Positions 7,989-15,408 of a stretch of 22,027 nt of DNA are shown here, one piece after another; position 1 is the first letter of the stretch; each line of letters starts with the position of its first letter. The stretch comes from Schlegelella_A sp038318385 (GTDB lineage: Bacteria; Pseudomonadota; Gammaproteobacteria; Burkholderiales; Burkholderiaceae_C): positions 1-22,027 of the forward strand of contig JBBQCD010000073.1 of assembly GCA_038318385.1 (NCBI GenBank), read 5' to 3'. A program made the position numbers and the translations under genes. The notes beneath the pieces are model-generated. The model did no database searches. It saw only the letters and a list, made by a program, of their open reading frames with translations, and was not told the DNA's origin.

Positions 7989-8972
7989 TCAGTCGGCCTT
8001 GATGCCGGCGCTCTTCGCCACGGCCGTCCACTTGGCCAGGTCGCCGGCGATCTGGCGGCCGAACGCCGCGGCATCGGTGTTGCCGGGCTCCATGCCGATC
8101 TTCTCCAGTCCGGCGATGACGTCCTTCTCGGCGAGGATCTCCTTCAACGCGTCACGCAGCCGGTTCGTCACCTCCGGCGGCGTGCCCTTGGGCACCACCA
8201 GGCCGGTCCAGATCGGCACGTCGTATCCGGCGACGCCGGCTTCGGCGACGGTCGGCACGTCCGGCAGGATCGGCGAGCGCTTCGCGGTCGTCACCGCCAA
8301 AGCGCGGATCTTGCCGGCCTTGATCTGCGGTACCAGCGGCGAGATGTCGAGAATCGCCACCGTGACGTCGCCGGCGAGCAGTGCGTTCAGCGTCGGCGCC
8401 GTGCCCTTGTAGGGAATGTGCGTGAACTTCAGCCCGGTATCGCGGGCGAGGATCTCGGCCGCGAGCTGGAAGGTCGAGGAGCCGACGCCGTGATTCACCG
8501 ACCCGCTCGGCACCTGCTTGCCGAACTCGACCAGGCCCTTCAGGTCCTTGATCGGCGACGCCGAGTTGACGGCGACCACGAGCGGGAACGAGCCGAGCAG
8601 CGCCACCGGCGTGAAGTCCTTCGCAGGGTCGTAGGAGAGCTTCGAGTACAGCGCCGGGTTGATCGTCAGCGCGCCGCTAGAGGCGACGAAGAGGGTATAG
8701 CCGTCGGGTGCGGCCTTGGCCGAATATTCGGCGGCGATGATCGACGCCGCCCCGGCCTTGTTGTCGACGACGAAGGGCTGCTTCAGGCGCTCCTGCAGTT
8801 TCGACGAGATCAGGCGGGCGAGGATGTCGTTGGTGCCGCCGGGCGCGAAGCCGACGACGACCTTCACCGGCTTGTCGGGATAGCTCGATTGCGCGACGGC
8901 GCCGCTGGCGGCGGCGATCGTGACGAGGGCGGCGAGGGCCTGGCAGGCGCGGCGGCGGGAAAGGTGGGTCAA
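7989..8972 (-). CDS. Bug-family (TctC-type) periplasmic solute-binding protein
   Basis: Complete 327-residue extracytoplasmic binding protein, probably the capture protein for the carboxylated aromatic substrate of this operon. The chosen start is the TTG at 8970-8972: an AGGAG (complement of 8981-8985) lies eight bases upstream, and the protein then opens with a signal peptide (MTHLSRRRACQALAALVTIA) ending near AVAQ. An upstream ATG at 9074 would add 34 residues before the signal peptide and is less likely. Family motifs follow: YPDKPVKVVVGFAPGGTNDILAR, VVDNKAGAAS, APDGYTLF, HIPYKGTAPT, PQIKAGKIRALAVT. It is the first gene of the minus-strand operon and faces the IclR gene. No TctA/TctB membrane components are present; Bug proteins are often encoded alone. 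Confidence 0.9.
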   Translation of the reverse strand: MTHLSRRRACQALAALVTIAAASGAVAQSSYPDKPVKVVVGFAPGGTNDILARLISSKLQERLKQPFVVDNKAGAASIIAAEYSAKAAPDGYTLFVASSGALTINPALYSKLSYDPAKDFTPVALLGSFPLVVAVNSASPIKDLKGLVEFGKQVPSGSVNHGVGSSTFQLAAEILARDTGLKFTHIPYKGTAPTLNALLAGDVTVAILDISPLVPQIKAGKIRALAVTTAKRSPILPDVPTVAEAGVAGYDVPIWTGLVVPKGTPPEVTNRLRDALKEILAEKDVIAGLEKIGMEPGNTDAAAFGRQIAGDLAKWTAVAKSAGIKAD

Positions 8973-9067
8973 GGTCTTGTCTCCTGGAAAGGATGCCGTG
9001 CCGCTCGTTCGGACTGTGCTCGCCCTCGGCCGGAATGGCTGCTGCAAACGCCGGAAGATGTCCGGGA

Positions 9068-9104
9068 TGTCCACCCAGTGGACACACGGTCCATTCTACG
9101 GACA
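9068..9104. promoter_or_regulatory. Tandem GTCC-N7-GGAC palindromes, probable IclR operators
   Basis: Site 1 is TGTCCACCCAGTGGACA (9068-9084), a perfect inverted repeat with 7-base arms. Site 2 is GTCC-ATTCTAC-GGAC (9089-9103) with the same half-site spacing. The left half-sites are 20 bp apart, about two helical turns, so two regulator dimers could bind the same face. Another GTCC half-site is at 9060-9063. Site 2 covers the -10 box of the minus-strand promoter and site 1 covers its predicted start, so repression, with inducer release, is the simplest model. The regulator may also control itself: on the plus strand TGGACA (9079-9084) and CACAAT (9103-9108) form a weak promoter just before its ATG. 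Confidence 0.6.
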
Positions 9105-9120
9105 CAATAGCGCATGTCAA
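9093..9120 (-). promoter_or_regulatory. Sigma70-like promoter of the left catabolic operon
   Basis: On the minus strand, TTGACA (complement of 9115-9120) is a perfect -35 hexamer. After a 16-base spacer comes TAGAAT (complement of 9093-9098), five of six matches to the -10 consensus. The predicted start is near 9086, about 110 bases before the TTG start of the Bug gene. The -35 box lies just inside the first codons of the divergent iclR gene, and the -10 box lies within the second GTCC-N7-GGAC palindrome. Confidence 0.65.
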
Positions 9121-10001
9121 CCCGCGCCGCCCCCAAGACCGTGACTGCGCCGGGGCGTGCCGCGACCGCGACTCCGCCGGGACGCTCCGCGACCGCAGCC
9201 GAGCGGCCCGGCGACAACGTGCGCGCCGTCGGCCGGGCGCTCGAGGTGCTGCTGGCGTTCACGCCGCAAGACCATGCCCTGACGGTCGGTGAGCTGCTCA
9301 AGCGCGTCGACCTGAGCCGACCCACGCTCTACCGGCTGCTCTACACGCTGGAGGAGCACGGCTTCCTCGTCTCCGCCGGCGAGCCGCAGCGTTTCCGGCT
9401 CGGCCCGGCCATCGCGCGGCTGGCCCATGTGTGGACCGCGAGCCTCGACATCGCCGCGCTCGCCGAGCCGGTGATGCGCCGGATCTGGGCCTCGAGCGGC
9501 GAGACCGTGGCCATCTTCGTGCCGCAAGGCGCGCTGCGGCACTGCGTGGCCGAGATTCCGAGCCTGCAGCCACTCAGTTTCAAGCGCGGCATCGGTTACT
9601 CCGAGCGCATCGCCCTCGGTGCCACCGGCCGCGCCATTCTCGCCCACCTGGCGGTGGACGACGCCGCACTGCGCATCTACACCCGCGAGGCCAAGCTCGA
9701 CTTCGAGGAACTGCGGCGCGAACTCGAGCGGACCCGAAAACGCGGCTATGCCATCAGCCGCAACGAGCTGATCGAAGGCGCGGTCGCGGTGGCGGCGCCG
9801 TTCTTCGACCGCCACGGCGTCGTTGCCGGCTCGATCGGCATCTTCGCGCCGGCGACCCGCATGGCCCCGCGCATCGTCGAGCAGCGCGCCGCGGACCTCG
9901 TCGCCGCCGCGAGCGAACTGTCCCTGGCGCTCGGACGTGCCGGCCCAGAGGCTCCCGGACGTTCCAGCCAGAAGAACCCGTCGGGCGCGCGCGCCGAGTG
10001 A
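9114..10001 (+). CDS. IclR-family transcriptional regulator
   Basis: 295-residue regulator. The winged helix-turn-helix is at about residues 39-95 (AVGRALEVLLAF, LTVGELLKRVDLSRPTLYRLLYTLEEHGFLV). It is followed by the IclR effector-binding GAF-like domain with GYSERIALGATGRAILAHL and RGYAISRNELIEGAVAVAAPFFD, the usual signature near the end of the domain. A 38-residue Ala/Thr/Pro-rich N-terminal tail precedes the HTH; a later start is possible, but the ATG at 9114 is the only ATG near the promoter region. It is divergent from the left catabolic operon with 141 bases between the two starts, so it is the probable controller of that operon, responding to an aromatic pathway compound. Confidence 0.9.
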   Translation: MSTRAAPKTVTAPGRAATATPPGRSATAAERPGDNVRAVGRALEVLLAFTPQDHALTVGELLKRVDLSRPTLYRLLYTLEEHGFLVSAGEPQRFRLGPAIARLAHVWTASLDIAALAEPVMRRIWASSGETVAIFVPQGALRHCVAEIPSLQPLSFKRGIGYSERIALGATGRAILAHLAVDDAALRIYTREAKLDFEELRRELERTRKRGYAISRNELIEGAVAVAAPFFDRHGVVAGSIGIFAPATRMAPRIVEQRAADLVAAASELSLALGRAGPEAPGRSSQKNPSGARAE

Positions 10002-10098
10002 CGGTTTGTAAGACCCGGAAACTGCGGTCGTTTTCCCGCATCGCCCTGCCCGCCCGGCCCAACAATTCGGCGGCGTCGCTCCGGCGCGGGAGACCGAA

Positions 10099-11223
10099 TT
10101 GATCGACCGAGACCGCCGCGCCGCCCTGATGATGCTGTCGGCCGCGTGGCTTGCCGCCTGCGGCGGTGGCGGCAGCAGCAGCGTGTCGTTGCCCGTCGCC
10201 CTGACACCCGGACCGGCTGCCGGGCCCGCCGCCGCGCCCACTCCGCGCGCACCCGCGCCGCTCGCCCCCGAGGACGGCGTCGCCACGGCGCCTCCCGCCA
10301 CCTACGGACGCTTGCGGACGGCATCGCTCGGCGCCGGCGCCCCCCTCAACGGCGCCCTCCCCTTTCCGGCCGACAACCCGTGGAACACCGACATCAGCGC
10401 GGCGCCTCGGGACCCAAACTCCGATGCGCTCATCGCCAGCATCGGCATGGGCGTCGGCCTGCACCCCGACTTCGGCGCCGGCCTCTACAACGGCGCACCG
10501 ATCGGCATCCCCTACGTCGTCGTCGACGGCAGCCAGTTGCGCGTGGCGATGACATGGACCGCCTACGGCAGCGAGAGCGAGCCCGGACCGTACCCGGTGC
10601 CGGCGAACGCTCCGGTCGAAGGCGGCGCCGCGCGCACCAACACCGGCGACCGCCACGTGCTCGTCGTCGATCGCGACAACGACCGCCTGTACGAACTGTT
10701 CAGCGCCTACGCGAACGCCGACGGCTCGTGGGACGCGGCCTGCGGCGCGGTCTTCGACCTCGCGAGCAATGCCGTGCGGCCGGCCGCGCAACCCGGCTGG
10801 ACCAGCGCCGACGCCGCCGGCATGCCGATCTTCCCCGGCCTGGCGCGCTACGAGGAGGCGGCGCTCGGCCCCGGCGGCATCCGCCACGCGCTGCGCTTCA
10901 CCGTGCAGCGCACACGCCGGGCCTACGTGTCGCCGGCCACCCACTGGGCGTCGTCGAACACCGGCGCCAGCCTGCCGCCGATGGGCATGCGCGTGCGGCT
11001 GAAGGCGAGCTACCCCATTCCCGCGAACTTCAGCGTCGAGACGCGCGCGCTGCTGACTGCGATGAAGACCTACGGCATGTTCGTCGCCGACAACGGCAGC
11101 AACTGGTCCGTGAGCGGCGCGCCCGACGAGCGCTGGAACAACGACGCGCTGGTGTCGGAGCTCCGGCAGGTCAGCGGCGGGCAGTTCGAGGTGGTGCGGA
11201 TGGATGGGCTGATCGTCGGCTGA
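10099..11223 (+). CDS. Secreted lipoprotein of unknown function
   Basis: 374 residues from a TTG start preceded by GGGAG. An ATG at codon 11 would remove the basic n-region of the signal peptide, so TTG is preferred. The signal peptide ends in the lipobox LAAC with Cys21, followed by Gly4Ser3 and a flexible Ala/Pro-rich tether to about residue 65, so the protein should be anchored to a membrane facing the periplasm or the outside. The folded part has conserved-looking blocks: FPADNPWNTDIS, GDRHVLVVDRDNDRLYELFSAY, AACGAVFDL, GMPIFPGLARYEEA, ATHWASSN and TYGMFVADNGSNW. I recognise this as a secreted family without a function I can name. It has no obvious link to the catabolic genes beyond position. 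Confidence 0.75.
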   Translation: MIDRDRRAALMMLSAAWLAACGGGGSSSVSLPVALTPGPAAGPAAAPTPRAPAPLAPEDGVATAPPATYGRLRTASLGAGAPLNGALPFPADNPWNTDISAAPRDPNSDALIASIGMGVGLHPDFGAGLYNGAPIGIPYVVVDGSQLRVAMTWTAYGSESEPGPYPVPANAPVEGGAARTNTGDRHVLVVDRDNDRLYELFSAYANADGSWDAACGAVFDLASNAVRPAAQPGWTSADAAGMPIFPGLARYEEAALGPGGIRHALRFTVQRTRRAYVSPATHWASSNTGASLPPMGMRVRLKASYPIPANFSVETRALLTAMKTYGMFVADNGSNWSVSGAPDERWNNDALVSELRQVSGGQFEVVRMDGLIVG

Positions 11224-11257
11224 ACGGCCCGGCCGGTGTCCCGCCACGCGAAGGGTT

Positions 11258-12163
11258 TCAGCGGGTCACGAGTGATTGCTTTCGCAAGGCAACCGCCGCC
11301 GCGCCGAACATCAGCACCGCGCCCAGGCCTTCGGCCCAGCCGAAGTGCTCGCCCAGCGCGGCGACCCCCACCGCGACCGCGATCACCGGGCTGACAAAGG
11401 CATAGAGCCCGGCGCGAAAGGCGCCCCAGTCGCGCAGCAGCCGCATGTAGATGGTGAAACCGGCCAGCGAGCCGGCGACCACGAGGAAAGCGAGCGCGGG
11501 CAGCGTGGGCCACGCGGCGAGCTCGCGCAAGTGCCTGGCCTCGACCGGCTCCAGCAGCAGCGACACCGCGATCAGGCCGGTGCCGCCGATCAGCGTCTGC
11601 CAGCCGGCGAGCACGAGCACCGGCATCGCCTTGGAAATGGGACGCGACAGCACCGCCCCGACGCAGTAGAACGAAGTGCCGAGCGCGATGGCCGCCAGAC
11701 CCCACAGCTCCGCGGACGCCGCGGGCGCAGTGCCAGGCGCGCCGATCGCCCGCGTCGTGAACAGCAGGCCGAGACCTACCGTGCCGAGGGCGATGGAGGC
11801 GACCTGGCGGCCGGCGATCGGCTCGCCCTCGAGCCACCGGCTGGCGAGCAGCGAGAAGAACGGGATCGTCCCGAAGTTGACGATGGCGGCCAGGCCTGTC
11901 GGCGCGTGGGCGACACCCCAGAAGAGGAGCGCGTAGTTGCAGGTGTTGACGAGCAGGGCCGTTGCCAGAAGGCGGCTTCGAGCCGAGCACGGCACCGTCC
12001 ACGCATCGCGCCCGGACCAGGCCAGCATCAGTGCACCGGCCACGAGAAAGCGGGCGGCGGCCAGAAAGATCGGCGGCACGTGGCCCGAAGCGACCTTCAC
12101 CGGCCACCACGTCAGCCCCCAGACCAGGCACATCAGCGCGAAGAGGGCGGCATTTCTCGTCAT
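11258..12163 (-). CDS. EamA/DMT-superfamily inner-membrane transporter
   Basis: 301-residue integral membrane protein with about ten hydrophobic helices in two EamA repeats (roughly residues 5-140 and 150-295), the drug/metabolite transporter architecture. The start MTRNAALFALMCLVWGLTWWPVKVASG is characteristic: the WG-x-TW segment in the first helix is common in EamA exporters. The ATG at 12161-12163 begins the homology, although the frame is open much further upstream. It lies 80 bases downstream of the marR gene in the same direction, so the two are likely co-transcribed and this may be an exporter under MarR control. The substrate cannot be told from sequence. It is convergent with the lipoprotein gene, 34 bases apart, with no clear terminator between them. 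Confidence 0.88.
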   Translation of the reverse strand: MTRNAALFALMCLVWGLTWWPVKVASGHVPPIFLAAARFLVAGALMLAWSGRDAWTVPCSARSRLLATALLVNTCNYALLFWGVAHAPTGLAAIVNFGTIPFFSLLASRWLEGEPIAGRQVASIALGTVGLGLLFTTRAIGAPGTAPAASAELWGLAAIALGTSFYCVGAVLSRPISKAMPVLVLAGWQTLIGGTGLIAVSLLLEPVEARHLRELAAWPTLPALAFLVVAGSLAGFTIYMRLLRDWGAFRAGLYAFVSPVIAVAVGVAALGEHFGWAEGLGAVLMFGAAAVALRKQSLVTR

Positions 12164-12243
12164 GCCCCCGATCTTGCCGGAGGCGTCGAGCGCGCCTGGT
12201 GCTCTCGAGAGTCGGGCACCGCTGCTGTCGACACCGCCCGGTG

Positions 12244-12729
12244 TCAGGGGTCGCCGACCGCCCCCCGGTGCAGCTCGATGATCCGCCGCAGCGTCGCCTT
12301 CAGCTCTTCCGCCCGCTGCAGCCCGAAAGGCTCCAGCACGCGGGCTTCGTGCTCGCGCGCCAGCGCGATCAGCTGCGCCACCGTGGACGCGCCGGCGGCG
12401 GTGATGCGCACCAGCGTGACGCGGCGGTCGCCCGCGTGCGCCAGTCGTTCGACCTGGCCCCGGGTTTCCATCCGGTCGAGCATGCGGGTGACGGTGGGCT
12501 GTTTCAGCACCGCCACCTGCGCCAGCCGCCCGGTACTGACAGGTTCCGCTCCGGCCAGGCTGGCCAGCACGCGCCATTCCGAAACCGACAGGCCTTGCGC
12601 GCGCACCACCGCGTGGAACTCGGCCGAGATCAGGTGGCTGGCCTGCGCCAGCAGCGCGGCGAGGTAATCGTCGACGAAGCGCGCGGGAGCGGTAGTCTTC
12701 GCCCCATCGACGCCCGGCTTGGCTTTCAT
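12244..12729 (-). CDS. MarR-family transcriptional regulator
   Basis: 161-residue winged-helix regulator. Its core is GLSVSEWRVLASLAGAEPVSTGRLAQ, then the recognition helix VLKQPTVTRMLDRMETRGQVERL and the wing AGDRRVTLVRITAAG. MarR proteins bind as dimers to 16-20 bp palindromes, and aromatic acids or their CoA thioesters are common ligands. The ATG at 12729 is chosen; a GTG two codons upstream (12735) is an alternative, and neither has a good ribosome site. It is divergent from the iorA-like gene across an AT-rich region with a candidate operator, so it may control the right-hand catabolic block as well as itself and the DMT transporter gene behind it. Confidence 0.88.
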   Translation of the reverse strand: MKAKPGVDGAKTTAPARFVDDYLAALLAQASHLISAEFHAVVRAQGLSVSEWRVLASLAGAEPVSTGRLAQVAVLKQPTVTRMLDRMETRGQVERLAHAGDRRVTLVRITAAGASTVAQLIALAREHEARVLEPFGLQRAEELKATLRRIIELHRGAVGDP

Positions 12730-12756
12730 CGGCACACCGCGGGGCGGTCAGGGGTA

Positions 12757-12776
12757 AACATGATTATGGATATGTT
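12757..12776. promoter_or_regulatory. Candidate MarR operator in AT-rich divergent region
   Basis: AACAT-N10-ATGTT is an imperfect 20-bp palindrome in the 144-base region between marR and the iorA-like gene. The stretch from about 12755 to 12796 is strikingly AT-rich for this window and includes TAATATAGG (12788-12796), a possible -10 region for the plus-strand operon. On the other strand CATAAT (complement of 12763-12768) could be the -10 of marR, inside the palindrome. No good -35 hexamers are seen, so the promoter assignments are weak. Confidence 0.45.
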
Positions 12777-12873
12777 GCCACTTAAACTAATATAGGTCGA
12801 GGGTGCCCCGCTTTCATCGGTAGAGACCCAGAGAAGCACCGTTTCCAGGGAAGCAGCGTTTTCAGGAACAGGC

Positions 12874-15114
12874 ATGGCTGAACGATCGTTCGTCGAAGAG
12901 GTCAAGCAGCTCCGGCTCGGCGCTGGCGAGACCTTCCGCGGCGAAGGAATCCTCGCGGTGACGAAGGCGCTGCTCGAGTCCGGCGTGGCCTACGTCGCCG
13001 GCTACCAGGGCGCGCCGATCTCGCACCTGATGGACGTGCTGGCCGACGCCCAGGACATCCTGGCCGAGCACGGCATCCGCTTCGAGAACTCGGCCAGCGA
13101 GGCCACGGCCGCGGCCACGCTCGCCGCCTCGGTGAACTACCCGCTGCGCGGCGCGGTCACCTTCAAGGGCCCGGTCGGCGTGAACGTGGCCTCCGACGCG
13201 CTCGCCAACCTGGCCTCGGGCGGTGTCACCGGAGGTGCGCTGGTCATCGTCGGTGAGGACTACGGCGAAGGCTCCTCGATCATGCAGGAGCGCACCCACG
13301 CCTTCGCGATGAAGTCGCAGATCTGGCTGCTCGACCCGCGCCCGAACCTGCCGTCGATCGTCAAGGCGGTGAAGGACGGCTTCGAACTCTCTGAAGCGAG
13401 TCACTCGCCGGTGATGCTGCAACTGCGCATCCGCGCTTGCCACGTCCATGGCCAGTTCACAGCCGGCGCGAACCGCAGCGCCGCCTACACCCTCGACGAC
13501 GCCCTGGCCACGCCGCGCCGCGACACCAGCCGCATCGTCCTCCCGCCCGCGAGCTTCGTGCACGAGCAGGAAAAGGTGCGCGACCGCTGGCCCGCGGCGC
13601 TGCGCTTCATCGAGGAGCGCGGCCTGAACGAGTTCTTCGCCGAGCGCGCCGACGACATCGGCATCATCGTCCAGGGCGGCGCCTACAACACGCTGGTGCG
13701 CGCGCTCGAACGGCTCGGCCTGGCCGACGTCTACGGCCGCTCGCAGGTGCCGCTGTACGTGATGAACGTGGCCTACCCCGTGGTGCCGAACGAGGTCCTG
13801 CGCTTCTGCGAAGGCAAGCGCGCGGTGCTGATGGTGGAAGAAGGCCAGCCGAACTTCGTCGAGCAGAACCTGGCGAGCATCCTGCGCCAGGCCGGCTCGA
13901 CGACCGCGCTGCACGGCAAGGACTTCCTCGCCCCGGCCGGCGAATACACCGGCGCCGAGGTGCTGAAGGGCACGCGCGCCTTCCTCGAACATTGCGACCG
14001 CATCGAGCCGCAGCCCCCCGCGCCGGCGCCGGCGCGCAAGGTGATCCCGGTGGCCGACGTGCGTTCGCTTCCGGTCGAAGGTGCGACCGCGGACCGGGCC
14101 GGCGCAAGCCCCGCGGTCGATCTTGCCGCGGCCACGGCGGTCGCGCTCGACAGCGCGCTCGCCGACAACGTCCACGGCCGGCCGCCGGGCTTTTGCACCG
14201 GCTGCCCGGAGCGGCCGATCTTCAGCGCGATGAAGCTGGTCGAGCGCGAGCTCGGCACGCACCACGTCAGCGCCGACATCGGCTGCCACCTGTTCTCGAT
14301 CCTGCCGCCGTTCCACCTCGGCAACACCACGATGGGCTACGGTCTCGGCACGGCCGGCGCCTCGGCCTTCAGCGCGCCGGCCGGCAAGCGCGCGATCTCG
14401 GTGATGGGCGACGGCGGCTTCTGGCACAACGGCCTCACCAGTGGCATCGCCAACGCGGTCTTCAACCGCAGCGACAACCTCACCATCGTCGTCGACAACA
14501 ACTACACCTCGGCCACCGGCGGCCAGGACCTGCTGTCGTCGAGGGCCGCGCACACCCCGCGCAGCACTGGCCACGCGATCGAGCGCGCGGTGCGCGGCGT
14601 CGGCGTCGAATGGGTGCGCACGATCCGCCGCACCTACGACGTCGCCGGTATGCGCGACGCACTGCGCGAGGCGCTGACGACCCAGGACAAGGGCCCGAAG
14701 GTGCTGATCGCCCAGTCGGAATGCCAGCTCAATCGCCAGCGCCGCATCAAGCCGCAGTTGAAGAAGGCGCTGGCCGCCGGCGAGCGCGTGGTGCGCGAGC
14801 GCTTCGGCGTCGACGCCGACACCTGCACCGGCGACCACTCCTGCATTCGCCTTTCAGGGTGCCCGTCGCTGTCGATCAAGCCGAATCCGGATCCACTGCG
14901 CACCGACCCGGTCGCCACGGTGCTCGACACCTGCGTCGGCTGCGGCGTCTGCGGCGAGGTCTCGCATGCGGCGGTGCTGTGCCCGTCGTTCTACAAGGCG
15001 CGGATCGTGTCGAACCCGACCGGGTGGGATCGGCTGCGGCAACGCGTTCGCGGCGGCGTGATCGGCTGGCTGCAGCGTCGAGAAGCGCGTACGCGTGAAC
15101 GGTATGCGTTCTGA
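12874..15114 (+). CDS. Indolepyruvate:ferredoxin oxidoreductase-like alpha (IorA) subunit
   Basis: 746-residue thiamine-diphosphate enzyme subunit. IorAB-type enzymes oxidatively decarboxylate arylpyruvates with CoA to arylacetyl-CoA, passing electrons to ferredoxin. Seen in order: the pyrimidine-binding domain (about residues 15-190, with GYQGAPISHLMDVL), a linker rich in Ala/Pro near 385-425, the ThDP motif GDGGFWHNG leading to VVDNNYTSATGG (about 512-550), and a C-terminal ferredoxin-like segment from about 650. That segment has CTGDHSCIRLSGCP and then CVGCGVCGEVSHAAVLCP, giving one full cluster and one group with three Cys plus a His. AGGA lies six bases before the ATG. It is the first gene of the right-hand operon. 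The electron acceptor is not encoded here and the substrate is inferred only from the family. Confidence 0.88.
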   Translation: MAERSFVEEVKQLRLGAGETFRGEGILAVTKALLESGVAYVAGYQGAPISHLMDVLADAQDILAEHGIRFENSASEATAAATLAASVNYPLRGAVTFKGPVGVNVASDALANLASGGVTGGALVIVGEDYGEGSSIMQERTHAFAMKSQIWLLDPRPNLPSIVKAVKDGFELSEASHSPVMLQLRIRACHVHGQFTAGANRSAAYTLDDALATPRRDTSRIVLPPASFVHEQEKVRDRWPAALRFIEERGLNEFFAERADDIGIIVQGGAYNTLVRALERLGLADVYGRSQVPLYVMNVAYPVVPNEVLRFCEGKRAVLMVEEGQPNFVEQNLASILRQAGSTTALHGKDFLAPAGEYTGAEVLKGTRAFLEHCDRIEPQPPAPAPARKVIPVADVRSLPVEGATADRAGASPAVDLAAATAVALDSALADNVHGRPPGFCTGCPERPIFSAMKLVERELGTHHVSADIGCHLFSILPPFHLGNTTMGYGLGTAGASAFSAPAGKRAISVMGDGGFWHNGLTSGIANAVFNRSDNLTIVVDNNYTSATGGQDLLSSRAAHTPRSTGHAIERAVRGVGVEWVRTIRRTYDVAGMRDALREALTTQDKGPKVLIAQSECQLNRQRRIKPQLKKALAAGERVVRERFGVDADTCTGDHSCIRLSGCPSLSIKPNPDPLRTDPVATVLDTCVGCGVCGEVSHAAVLCPSFYKARIVSNPTGWDRLRQRVRGGVIGWLQRREARTRERYAF

Positions 15115-15239
15115 GTCGTTTGTCGAACGGCGGAGCGGCAAAGGCGTGTCCGGTCAGGCCGCACCCGGCGAGGGCCATTTCGGGGGCGAGGAGCAGCACA
15201 GGGCCGGGCTCGGCGCGCGCAGCGCGCTTCGTCATCTGA

Positions 15240-15290
15240 CTCGTCGCCGCTGTTTGAGCGCAGCGAACGAAGCGAGTTCGGCGACGCGAG
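15240..15290. repeat. Palindromic REP-like element between iorA- and iorB-like genes
   Basis: The 294 bases between the two subunit genes (15115-15408) hold no credible gene. In their middle, CTCGTCGCCG (15240-15249) pairs with CGGCGACG plus GAG (15279-15290) around a loop containing TTTGAGCGCAGCGAACGAAG. Just upstream, GCGCGC-A-GCGCGC (15215-15227) adds another self-complementary run. The look is that of an intergenic repetitive palindrome. Whether it recurs in the genome cannot be tested from one copy. Confidence 0.5.
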
Positions 15291-15315
15291 CCCGGACCGA
15301 GCAGCGGACTGCAGT

Positions 15316-15330
15316 CGGCGCCAAGCGCCG
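15316..15330. repeat. Short GC hairpin upstream of iorB-like gene
   Basis: CGGCGC-CAA-GCGCCG forms a six-base-pair stem with a three-base loop, about 80 bases before the ATG of the iorB-like gene. No T-run follows, so it does not look like an intrinsic terminator. It could stabilise or section the operon mRNA. Confidence 0.4.
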
Positions 15331-15408
15331 GCCGCCCCCGTATGAGCCCTCGACGGGCGCCGCCTGCCGCGCCGCTCCGAGCTCGGAAGAACGCACGGCC
15401 TGATCGAG

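Noticed and set aside
10017..10045. GGAAAC...GTTTTCC inverted repeat after iclR as a terminator
   Set aside because: The stem is only about six pairs with a bulge and is followed by GC-rich sequence rather than a T-run. Support is too weak.
11224..11257. Bidirectional terminator between the convergent lipoprotein and DMT genes
   Set aside because: Only short GC runs are present, with no convincing stem-loop and T-tract.
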